Origin: Nymphaea colorata
Taxonomy: Eukaryota; Streptophyta; Magnoliopsida; Nymphaeales; Nymphaeaceae
Assembly (NCBI RefSeq): GCF_008831285.2
Contig: NC_045144.1
Span: 10,643,672 to 10,707,671 of the forward strand
Direction: 5' to 3'
Length of the DNA: 64,000 nt
This document shows positions 12,471-22,525 of this stretch, piece after piece (position 1 is the first letter of the stretch; each line of letters begins with the position of its first letter). The translations under genes and the position numbers were made by a program. A model generated the notes under the pieces. That model ran no database searches and was not told the DNA's origin. It saw only the letters and a program-made list of their open reading frames with translations.

Positions 12471-13560
12471 CATGGCTTCCACTAGCGAGACACAATTTAT
12501 CCATATTAGCCCAGACTTAGGTTTACCTATATTCCCCCTTGACTCTAATCTTTCCTTCCAAACTTCATCCGGCCTTACCTTTGAACAAAAAGATCATATT
12601 CTACTAGATAATCTATAGTAGAATAGGAAAAACCTAACATTTTCTAAAATCGTAAGTATCATGGCGACCTATCTTAGTATAAAGAATACAAAAAACCAAA
12701 TCTAACTCTTTCTCAATCCCATCAACCAATCCCTTCTTTTTTGGAAATAAGTCAAAATCTGGAATATTCCCAGAAGGAACTAAAACTGTACAAAGAAAAA
12801 TTAGAAGTTATGACTGAAAAATTGAAACAAACAACAACAAAGGTGGAAATTCTAGAAGAACAGTGGGAAAAAGAAATGAAGACACATCGGGAAGAGAAGA
12901 GAGAAAGCTTTCCCCTTGAGATAGATGTAAAAAAGGAACAAGTCTACAAAATAGTACTCCAAGAGAAGAATGCTATAAAGGCTTTGGTATCATTTTGGCA
13001 AGTATCAACCTCAAAAAGCAGACAAACATGGAAGTGTTTGATATGAAGATTTCTTCACAAAAACTGATAAAACAAGGATATGTAAAATGGATTATCATAA
13101 CAGTAGTAGAACAAACACATATGTTACGATTCAATTGGCGATTACCTCATATAGTAGAACAAATATTTAGAAACAATTCGGTTACAAAAGGCCTTGTAAA
13201 CCTAGACATTGATGCAGTCCCTCTGACATATGATTATCCTTGTGACACAAAATAAGACATTTTTATTAGAGTATACTCTTTACCATCCCTTTAGAAACTA
13301 ATTTATTGCCAACAGACATGCTAGAAATGACATCATCTATCTAATCTTATTTCAGAAGATAGAAACACTAGAATATATACATATGATCCAAAACATGTAT
13401 ATATGGTGATACCATTCTCAAACCATATCTATGTTAAGCCAGGATTACATGATCATTTTCCCCAAATTAATGTTAGATGGCAAGTTGAAGAACTCGAAGA
13501 CTTTGGCAGGGATTGTGCTGCAATAGTTCCTCATTTTGGCTATAAGTTAGACACATAAAA
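12471..13560 (+). pseudogene. Endogenous caulimovirid 3'-terminal ORF remnant, copy C
   Basis: The ATG at 12471 starts a frame whose first 35 or so residues contain an LGLPIFP motif, shared with copy A (5773 downward on the minus strand). The frame is broken, but open blocks continue at 12741-13046 (coiled-coil, Lys/Glu-rich) and 12995-13255, then to about 13557. The homologous end block also appears at 15960-16090. The location just before the promoter copy suggests the transactivator/inclusion-body gene of caulimovirids. I could not confirm a viroplasmin domain by eye. Confidence 0.55.
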
Positions 13561-13589
13561 AGAGACAGATCCAGCATGATAGTAAATAC

Positions 13590-14570
13590 TGCATAAAGTA
13601 AAATAGAGACAAAGTTACTGAGTCCTTAACCTGCAGCCCAACGTTCATCAAGATCGAAAGAAACTTGGCCCTTGCGAGTTGTGGTTAAGCTTTCCATAGG
13701 TACAATGCTTCCCATGTAAAATTAAAGCATCATATGTTTGGAAAGGTTCATGATAAACTTCTCCTTGGGGAAATCCCTCAAGTTAAAAAAGTATGATTAG
13801 CATTGTAGGTTATTGCCCTAAAATCTACCTTGAAGAAATTTTCTAGGTTAAGTCTAGGTTTTACGTTTGTAAATTTTCGGCAGAAAAATTTACTCTCTGA
13901 AGTACTCCACATGACACTCTCTGAAGTACTCCATAGGACAAGCTTTAGGTTATCTCCGAGACAAATCATCCTGAGAAACCTCTAAAAGATTGTTGTAATT
14001 GCCAACAATCTTTATATGACATAAACCAACATTGCGTGCAGCCAAAGAACATAAAGGTGTAAGGAACCTCACATGCATAGAAAGAGCAGAAGTAACGACT
14101 AGCCACACGACTTCTTCCTAGTTAAAAAACCAAAGATGGTTACTATAGCAGTCACTGTGGCACTACGATAGACACTATTGTGCATTGTAGCACTTTTGAC
14201 TTGGGACACATGCGACTGCCACCTCATCCAACACACAACATCTTTCCTCCTTTGAGTTCCTTTGCATGTAACGACTTTTGTTTGTTAATAATTAATCTTT
14301 TCGGGAAGGAATCTGAATCATTCTCCAAGTTATAGTTTATTTTGGAGTCTGGTACCTATATAAGCACCACCTCAGAGTATGGAAAAATCATCCATCCTGG
14401 TATCCATTCATCCCTCACTCTCTAGTGCTTGGTCGGCTTTAGGCCCTTTTCGGTCCATGTCTCATTCCTAGCTCTCCTTCCTTTTCTTCCTCTTCTCTAC
14501 CCCCATGCTATAAGAAAAGCGAACCGACGTTTTTAGTGTGCAAATCCAGCCCCTCATCTTTTTGATATTC
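13590..14570 (+). promoter_or_regulatory. Endogenous caulimovirid intergenic promoter region, copy C
   Basis: This is a plus-strand homologue of copies A and E over about 950 bases. A TATATAA box lies at 14357-14363 within CTATATAAGCACC. Downstream the leader start is present, but the primer-binding-site position reads TTTTTGATATTC, so the tRNA-Met site is lost at a junction near 14570. Confidence 0.65.
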
Positions 14571-14574
14571 AAAT

Positions 14575-14740
14575 TTAGGGGAACAATACCATAAACACAT
14601 CATGTTCAAATAGGATCTCTTTTATAACTCATGGTCTTTGCGCATAGATCCTGGCTAGGGCCAAAACTTCCAGTGCAAAACACTGATTCATAAGAACAGA
14701 TTATATAGGTGTGGCTTTCGGGGAAGAGACTTTCATGTTC
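14575..14740 (-). repeat. Endogenous caulimovirid leader fragment, inverted
   Basis: This is the reverse complement of 17240-17400, with the shared block around TTATAACTCATGG. It also matches 20400-20530 in direct orientation. It joins the end of the inverted pol fragment to copy C. Confidence 0.7.
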
Positions 14741-14744
14741 GGCT

Positions 14745-15938
14745 TATGTGTCTTACTATGTTGTGAACTATTAGTTAATTCAGTCTTGTCAAGAATATCA
14801 TAAGAGTCATCTATGGTATTATCATTAAGTCATCTATAGTCTATGACCATTCCATATTTTCCTTGGACTTGTTTACTATGTTTATTAAGAATAAAGATGG
14901 GCTTCTATGAGGACTTGTACTTCTTCTTATGGCTCCTAGTTTTAACAGGTCATTTATATGTGTTTCAAAATCCTTGATATTTTCATTTGTTTCATTTGTT
15001 TTTTTGTTGGAAATAGTAAATCCTGGATCTTTAATTTCTAATATACATTCCTTTTTATTACAATCCGAATGTTTCGTAGGTATTCTCCTATGATTTCCTC
15101 TTTTTCTAATATTCTGATTAAGTAATCTATTTTTGTACAGCCTGTTTCTAACTTATTATAGACTTCTTGTATATTGATAGGGTTGTATTCAAGATTTATT
15201 TTTAGATATTCTAGGTCACCCTCTTCATCTTTTGGGTATGCCAGTTCTATTTTTTCTTTGCAAGCTCTTGGTGTTTTGCATTGGCAATCCTTTTTCTTTT
15301 CATCTTCAACTTTCCAATCTGGTGCCTAAGGAATTAGTTTGTTAAGAAAAGAAAGGTCAGTCCTAGTAATGACACATCCAACCATAGTTTTTAATAGAAA
15401 GTTTAGCCCTGTAATGCATTTTCTACTATCACGTAGTTGCATATGTCTGATAAATATCTTAGGCCCTGGTTGGTAGACCGTATGTTCTCCTTCTTAGATT
15501 CTAAAGACTATTTTATATTTGCTTATATCTTCGTCATACATATGTAATGATCCATCCCTTTGTTCTACCTAGAATTGATAGTAGGTTCAAAGCTTCTTTG
15601 ATATTTTGGTGGCACAAGCGCTTTTATCCAATACCGAAACACTGCATCCGGTGTCAACTAAGTCATTTATTTCTAATTTCCAATCATCTATTTTAAATAT
15701 ACAAGGAATCCATATAGCAGTTTTTTCTTGCATTATGTTCTTTATGATCAGGATCCATACTAGGGAGATTCGTTCTAGTTAGCATTCTTTTAACTTTCTC
15801 TGTGATCATGCCTTTGCCTTTGTTGTTGGCAGCCAACATTTCACAGTCCATTGTTTCATGTCTTTCCACTTTCTTTTTTAAAAATTCCAACTGTGCTTAT
15901 AATTTAGTTATTTTCCTTTCAAAATTATCCATCCTAAA
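14745..15938 (-). pseudogene. Endogenous caulimovirid protease-reverse transcriptase remnant
   Basis: On the minus strand this reads, in order: a coiled-coil segment (15890-15700), an aspartic protease with its DTG catalytic triplet in a DTGCS block at 15655-15641, a Cys/Lys-rich linker (about 15330-15230), and the first part of reverse transcriptase, with a MVIDYR-x-LNDNT block near 14850-14790. Caulimovirid proteases mature the polyprotein; the reverse transcriptase copies pregenomic RNA. The catalytic YxDD region and RNase H are missing, and stops interrupt the frame. The right end joins plus-strand viral DNA at about 15938. Confidence 0.8.
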
Positions 15939-15939
15939 G

Positions 15940-16160
15940 ACATGCATACATGCATCTTTCAAGCATATAACCGATCACCGCAAGTTTTTGCATCCCTTAT
16001 CAAAGCAACCTATGGATAAATCCTGGCCTAAGCAAACATTTTTGCTAGGTTTAAGCCAAACACGAAGCAGAATGGGCAGGTGACAATCCAAATATATGAA
16101 CGATCCTTTAAAGGGGAGAAGTTTGAGATAACAATGAACAATATGAGGAGAAGGTTGTAG
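15940..16160 (+). pseudogene. Endogenous caulimovirid 3'-terminal ORF tail, copy E
   Basis: Bases 16015-16160 match the end of copy A (4630-4400, minus strand), including a GCAGAATGGGCAGGTGACAA-type block. Only the C-terminal part of the frame is left. It leads directly into promoter copy E. Confidence 0.6.
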
Positions 16161-16169
16161 AAGATATGG

Positions 16170-17125
16170 TTAACAACTAGGAGAGTAGGGACAAAGCTGT
16201 TGAGTCCTTATCCTACAGCCTAATGTTTGTCAAGATTGGTAAAAGGTTGGCCCTTGCAAGTTGTGGTTAAATGTTCCATGGGTACAACACTTCCCATTTA
16301 AAATTAAAGCATCATCCATTTGGGAAGGTACATGATAAACTTCTCCTTAGAGAAATCTCCCAAGTTAAAAAATAGGATTTGCGTTGTAGGTTATCGCCTT
16401 AAAATTTACCCTAGAAAAACACCTTAGGTTAAGTATGAGTTTTACGTTTGTAAATTTTTGGCATAAAAATTTACCCTGTGAAGTACCCCATAGGATAAAC
16501 TCTGGGTTACTTTTGAGTTAAATCATCCCGAGAGTCCTCTAAAAAGCAGTCGTAGTTGCCGACAATCTTTATGTGACATAAGACAATGCTACATGTAGCC
16601 GAAGAAAATAAAGGCATAAGGAACCTCACACGTGTCAAAAGAGCAAAAGTGACGATAAGCCACGTGGCTTCTTCCTAGCGAAAAAGCAAAGTCAGTTACT
16701 ATAACAGTCACTGTAGCAATACGGTGGGAATTATTGTGCAATATAACACTTTTAACTTTGGACACGTTTGACTGCTACCTCATCCAGCACACGACATCTA
16801 TCCTTCTTCGAGTTCTTTTGCATATAACAGCCTTTGTTTGTCTGTGCTTAATCTTTTTGAGAAAGAATCTGATTCCTTTTCCAAGTTGTAGTTTATTTTG
16901 GAGTCTGGTGCCTATAAAGGTACCATCACAGAGTCTATAAAAATCATCCATCCCGGTATCCATCAATTCCTCGCTCTTTAGTGCTTGGTCAGCTTCAGGC
17001 CCTTTTCGGTCCCTATCTCCTTCCCAGCTCTCCTTCCTTTTCTTCCTCTTCTCTACCCCCCACAAAATGTTGTAAGAAAAGTGAACCAACGCTTTAAGTG
17101 TGCAAATCTGGCCCCCTCTTCTTTT
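16170..17125 (+). promoter_or_regulatory. Endogenous caulimovirid intergenic promoter region, copy E
   Basis: This copy keeps the most complete order: ORF tail, AT-rich spacer, GTGACG plus CCACGTGGC (16645-16675), a TATAAA box at 16913-16918, a pyrimidine-rich leader start and then the primer-binding site. TGACG and CACGTG cores are the kind bound by plant bZIP factors in caulimovirid promoters (for example as-1 of the 35S promoter). Activity is not shown. Confidence 0.65.
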
Positions 17126-17139
17126 TGGTATCAGAGCCT
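17126..17139 (+). other. tRNA-Met primer-binding site of the caulimovirid
   Basis: TGGTATCAGAGCC is the standard complement of the 3' end of plant initiator tRNA-Met, used to prime minus-strand synthesis in caulimovirids (and many LTR elements). It lies about 210 bases after the TATA box, as expected in a leader. It is the only clear copy in the window. Confidence 0.85.
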
Positions 17140-18420
17140 CAAACGCTCTTGGGGTTGTAAGTATGTTTTGTTATTAATGGTAGTTTTTTTGTGTGTTCAA
17201 AGTTTGCTTTGTGCATAGCTTATAAGCTGAATGGGAAAGTCACTTCTATGGAAGCATGTATCTCTGTACACACCTATATAATTTGTTCTTATGAATCTAT
17301 GTTTTGCGTTGGAAGTTTTGGCCCTAGTTCGGATCTATGCATAGGGACCATGAGTTATAAAAGATAACATGTTAGAACATGATCTGTTGATGATATTATT
17401 CTCGTGTTTCTGTGTTCTTGATTCCTTGGACAAGCCGCTATGTAAATCTTTAAGGACCAAAAGACTATTGTGGAAAAGAAGTGCCCACAAAAACAAAGAT
17501 TGTTAAGGAAAAAATAGTACACAAACAGTGAGATTTCAATAGGTAAAAAAAGGTTTTCAAATCCAGGGGAACAATACCTTAAGCCGACTATGTTCTATTC
17601 TTTTTTTTTTTTTTGTAATAGATGTGTTACCTATTCGTGGAACCCTATCCTGTGAAAGAAAATTTTCCAGTTTAAGACAAAGACTCATAAATAGAGTGTA
17701 GAGTTGTATGAAAGAAACATGAGACTGCGGGATTAAAGAAGACAAGTACCAAGTTTGCTATAGAAACTTTTGACCTGTTAAATTGTATTTGTCATAGTTG
17801 AAGTATTTCTGTATGTATGTTTTAACTATACTTGTTATAGATCACAAGGTCATCATAGAATTTATAATATTTAAATTTAGAATTATATTCATCATAGAAT
17901 TTATAATATTTAAATTTAGAATTATATCAATAGTCTCAAAGTACTATAAAAAATAACCAGTTTAGCTATACCTGTTACTTTCAAAATGAAATGCACTTAC
18001 TTCATAGTGAAGGCAACAATTCTATGTCCCAACAATTGAAAAGTATAACTAACTAACACATTACCCTACCACAAAACCTAGAAACTTAAAAAATCAGATT
18101 TTTATCAGTCCATATATGATGTGTTAAGAAATAATACTCTTAAGGAGATATTAGAAAGCCAAAAATATTTAAATGACCAATTAGCTACTATCTTAACCTG
18201 CAATAATATGAAGACAATATTGAGGTCTTACAAAAACAAAGTTTAGAAAATTAAAACACTCACAAGATTCAGACCAAAACTATAAAGAAATAATTAAAAT
18301 CCATAGACATGGATTACATCTCAAGAACTTTACCCAAATTAAAACTAATCTTACTTAATTAATACACATGCGTGAACATGAGTAGAAAACATAGATCAGG
18401 AAGTAGTGATCACCCATGCA
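17140..18420 (+). pseudogene. Endogenous caulimovirid leader and first coiled-coil ORF remnant
   Basis: The leader continues to about 17760, including a 39-bp tandem duplication at about 17851-17928. It is followed by a broken frame (about 18030-18300). Its inverted copy at 20040-19776 is better preserved: about 85 open codons rich in Leu, Gln, Asn and Lys, coiled-coil in character. In badna-like viruses a small coiled-coil virion-associated protein occupies the ORF before the polyprotein, and that is the likely identity here. Nearly the whole segment is repeated inverted at 19690-20530. Confidence 0.55.
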
Positions 18421-18519
18421 TATACTATTTCGGATAACCAAGCATAGAACATAGATTTTAATGTAAAACATGTGTGGTTGAAGCTTGTAAATTTTGTGTG
18501 GAAGAAAACCAATACTAGT

Positions 18520-18835
18520 TTACTCTAGAAAATAAGATGAGACGAAAGGATGATACTGTAGAAAGAAGAATCTGAGTAATAGAAAATAGGATGGATAATT
18601 TTGATAGGGAAATGACTGAATTAGAAGCATGGTTGGAATCTTTAGAAAAGAAAGTGGAAAGATTTGAAACAATGGACCGTGAAATGCTGAATGCCAACAA
18701 TAATGGTAAACGCATAATCATAGAGAAAGATAAAATAATGCTAACTAAAAAGAATCACTCAAGAATAGAGACTGGTCGTAAAGAACAAAAATGCAAGAAA
18801 AAATGCTATCAGGATTCCTTGTATATCTAAAATAG
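18520..18835 (+). pseudogene. Endogenous caulimovirid coiled-coil segment before the protease
   Basis: The open block at 18591-18830 (79 codons) is Glu/Lys-rich and coiled-coil. It is clearly homologous to the minus-strand block at 15890-15693, sharing a KKVERxETMD motif and a CYxDSLYI end. It belongs to the capsid-protease junction of the polyprotein. Confidence 0.7.
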
Positions 18836-19685
18836 ATTATTAGAAATTAGAAATAAAAGCCTTACTTGTTGGATAAAGCACTTGTGCTGCCAAAATATCA
18901 TAGAAGCTTAGAACTTACCAATCAACTCCAGGCAAAAAAATTGGACAAATCATTACATAGGTATGACAAAGAGATATGCAAATATAAAATATAATCTCAC
19001 AAGGAGAACATATGGCCTACCAACCAGGGTCTAAGACGTTTATCAGACATATGCAACTACACGATAGTACAAAATGCATTATAGAACTAAAATTTATATT
19101 GGAAAATATGGCTGCAAGTGTCATCACCAGGACTTACCTTTCTTTTCTTAATAAACAAATTCCTTGGGCATCAGATTGGAAAGTAGAAGATGAAAATAAA
19201 ATGGATTGCCAATGCAAAACCCTAGGAGCTTGCAAAGAAAAAATAGAACTAGTATACCCAGAAGAAATTGAGAGGGTGACCTAAAAGATCTAGAAATAAA
19301 TCTTGAATATAACCCTATCAATATACAAAAAACTATAATAAGTCAAACTAGATGACTTAATCAAAATATTAGAAAAAGAGAAAATCATAGGAGAAATACT
19401 TTCAAAACATTGGGATCATAATAAAATAGAATGTGTATTAAAAATTAAAGAGCTAGGATTTACTATTTCCAACAAAAAGATAAATGCAACAAATGAAAAT
19501 ATCAAAGATTGTGAAACACATATAAATGACTGGTAAAAGTAGGAGTCGTAAGAAAAAGTACAAGTCCCCATAAAAGCCTAGCTTTTATTGTTAATATATA
19601 TAGTGAACAAGTCCAAGGAAAATCCAAAATGGTCATAGACTATATACGACTTAATGATAATAACATAGACAATTCTATGCATGGG
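18836..19685 (+). pseudogene. Endogenous caulimovirid protease-reverse transcriptase remnant, second copy
   Basis: This is colinear with 15690-14790 on the minus strand. The protease catalytic DTG block has been lost by a small deletion near 18870. The open block at 19012-19284 carries the Cys-rich linker. Reverse transcriptase starts near 19560, with a MVIDYIRLNDNN block near 19630-19665, and stops abruptly at the inversion point near 19685. The domain downstream is missing. Confidence 0.75.
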
Positions 19686-19689
19686 TGAT

Positions 19690-20530
19690 CACTACTTCCT
19701 GATCTATGTTCCACTCATTTTATATATGTGTTCCAATTTGGGCAAAGTTCTTGAGATATAATCTATGTCTAGCACAAAATTATTTGTTTGATTTCATTTA
19801 CTATTTTGATTATTTCTATATAGTTTTGGTTTGAATCTTGTGATTGTTTTAATTTTTCCAAACTTTGTTTGTGTAAGACCTCAATATTGTCTTTATATTC
19901 TTGCATATTTCTTAACTTGCTTAAAATAGTTGCTAATTGGTCTTTTAAATATTTTTGGATTTCTAATATCTCCTTAAGAGTATTATTTCTTAATGCATCA
20001 TATATTGGTTCTCGTCTCCTTAATTCCCCAGCCTCACATATCTTTTATACAATTCCACACTCTGTTTATGAGTCTTTGTCTTAAATTGAAAAATTTTCTT
20101 TCACAGGAACAAGATTCCACAAACAAGTAACACATCTATTATAAAACAGAATAGACTAGAACATATTATGGTATTGTTTCATTGGATTTGAAAACTTTTT
20201 TGGATTCCTTTTCTATAAAAAACTATGCACAATATCATTTGTCATTTCATTCAGACCTCACTGTTTGTATGCTGTTCTTTTCCTAAACGGCCTCATGCCT
20301 CAGCCGGTACTTCTTTTCTACAATAGCCTTTTGGTCCTTAAGGATTTACATGGTAGCTCATCCAAAGAATTAAGAACTCAGAAACACAAGAACAATATCA
20401 TAAACAAATCATGTTCTAACAAATTCTCTTTTATAACTCATGGGCCCTATGCATAGATCCAGGCTAGGGTCTGAACTTCCAGTGCAAAACACAGATTCAT
20501 AAGAACATATTATACAGGTGTGCCAGAGAT
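19690..20530 (-). repeat. Inverted copy of caulimovirid leader and coiled-coil ORF
   Basis: Read on the minus strand, this repeats 17240-18420 with deletions: leader (20530-20100), then a coiled-coil open frame (about 20040-19776), ending in the ATAGATCAGGAAGTAGTGAT block also found at 18388. With 17240-18420 it forms the right arm of a foldback of about 3.3 kb whose loop is 18420-19690. Confidence 0.8.
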
Positions 20531-20810
20531 ACATGTTTCCAGCCCATCAAGTCTGCTATATAAGGGCTGTCTCTCTCTCTCTCTCTCTTATATATATATA
20601 TATAATATTGATATAGTCCTCCAGCCAGGGCTATTTGATCCAACATAATAGATTGTTAATAAAAAACATATAGAAAATGATGATAAGTACTTTCATCATC
20701 TAGTATTTGTTTATATCTTTTTCTCCTTTTTTTCTTTTTATATGGACGACCCTAGTTATATGGTAGGTTTTTCTATTCAGATGATAAATGGCTGAATGAG
20801 TTATCCTTCA

Positions 20811-20813
<3 letters not shown>

Positions 20814-20879
<66 letters not shown>
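20814..20879. repeat. TA microsatellite
   Basis: Uninterrupted alternating TA of about 66 bases. Confidence 0.95.
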
Positions 20880-20882
<3 letters not shown>

Positions 20883-21423
20883 AATTTTCTAAAACAGTAC
20901 TGTTTAGAAAGTATAAAATAAAGCATGCAATTTGCTATATTTGTTTCCCACTAAAAGGTCAATATAATGAAGAAAGTTGTGGAGATGGTATCTATTCACA
21001 GCCAATCACGATGTGGGATCAGCCTGCCCTGAAACCTGTAATAAGCGGGGTCAACTAATTCGGGCATTAAAGTGGGCAACGATCTAGTAGCAACTCAAGT
21101 TCGTTAAATCCCTTTCAAGTAGATGCAGCAAAAATTTTGGCTTGCTGGTTTGATTAAAGATATAAAAAGTTTCTTGCCTAATTAATGTATCATTAACGAA
21201 TCACCCCTTAACTTTTCAACTTCAATAGACGCATTTAACTTTTTAATACAATTCTCAAACATCCATTTCTTAGTAAAATACTAAAACAATGGAAAGTACA
21301 AAATTACCCCCTATTTTTTTTATATGTAGACAAAAATTTAAAAAAAATCTTGCTGAAATTGGCCTTTACTTGGCTGCATGGGTCGAAGGTAGTCCATTGG
21401 TCTAATAATAAGGATCTATCTCT

Positions 21424-21542
21424 AGGGGTCGTTTGACAGTAGTTTTGTGAATCTATCTCAAAGTTCAAGACATGTTTACGGAACAATAGTTCTAGTGTTT
21501 TGAAGATACTCACAAAATATTTCTGCTGTCAAACAACTCCTT
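21424..21542. mobile_element. Small MITE-like inverted-repeat element
   Basis: The left end AGGGGTCGTTTGACAG and the right end CTGTCAAACAACTCCTT are imperfect inverted repeats about 119 bases apart. The interior is AT-rich and non-coding. The end motif (GTTTGRCAG) also occurs near 63105-63118. This fits a non-autonomous DNA transposon; the family and target-site duplication are not certain. Confidence 0.55.
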
Positions 21543-22525
21543 ACCGTGCAAAACACTACGCTTGACCAACGAGTATTGATGCCCCTTGCTAGGGTTGAAA
21601 CCCTTGTTGTCCAGTAGAAGAGTGATTACTATCCACTACTACCAAAGGTCCATCCTGGCATCGTTGTCGCTGCTTGGGGAGCACCGCTGGCAACTGGTGA
21701 GAATCAATATCAAGCTAGTTACATGCACAGCTGAAAAATTGTCTACAAGCTTATGCAATGACCAAAATACTCTTATTAAAATAAAATAAAAAAAAAATCT
21801 TTTTAAAAGGGTAAAAGAAGATTGTGAAAAAATGAAAAACTCTAAAACGTCCACTAAATTCACAAAATAAATTCAAAAGTGCTCCCACCCCCTTTGGTGC
21901 ATATTTGTTGAGTGCACATGGATTAAATCTGGATCGATATTAGCAACTGGCAACCTTCATGTGCGATTAAATGTTCTTTATTTTACGTTTGTTCTTTTTT
22001 CTGAAAAATTGAGGAGGGCTTATCCGTGTGTATGCTTTTCGTTAAAGAACACTTTTGCACTTTAGTTTATTGTTTTAACATTTCTATTAAGAGACGGCTG
22101 ATCTTTTTGAAAACTTCATTAAAAAAAGATAAAAATTTAAGAAGTCATTCGTTATTCGCCTATCAGTAAGGTTGTAATTCATAAATTTTCCTTACAAATA
22201 GGTTAAATGAAATCCAACTGATCATACAGCAAAAAACAACACGCTTACAACTAAGGAATATTAACCAACACATATCTAGCTAGGCTGGGAGAAACAGCTG
22301 GATAAATTCGTTACTATCCAGGCCGAGTCTGTACAGGCTACAAAGAGAGGGAGGGGGAGTAACAACCAGATAAGAAATCCATGGAGCACCTAAAATCTCT
22401 CTGGAGCGATGAATCATGGGCGCTCCTATAACAATCCCTCCCCCCACAAGATCATAGCCCTTCATTAGCCCATCCCCGTCGAGAACCAACAGCGGAGAGG
22501 AATTAACAGAGCTGGGCACGCAGAG

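Larger units (their letters stand above)
20540..22525. other. Intergenic DNA upstream of the kinase gene
   Basis: This contains a CT/TA microsatellite at about 20571-20604, a TA tract of about 66 bases at 20814-20879 and a small inverted-repeat element at 21424-21542 (listed separately). I saw no convincing TATA box for the kinase gene. The minus-strand frame 22280-22804 is the complement of the kinase first exon and its CT-rich intron. Confidence 0.5.

Noticed and set aside
8840-14570. Complete, replication-competent viral genome
   Set aside because: The pol region is absent, the frames carry many stops and the downstream primer-binding site is destroyed.
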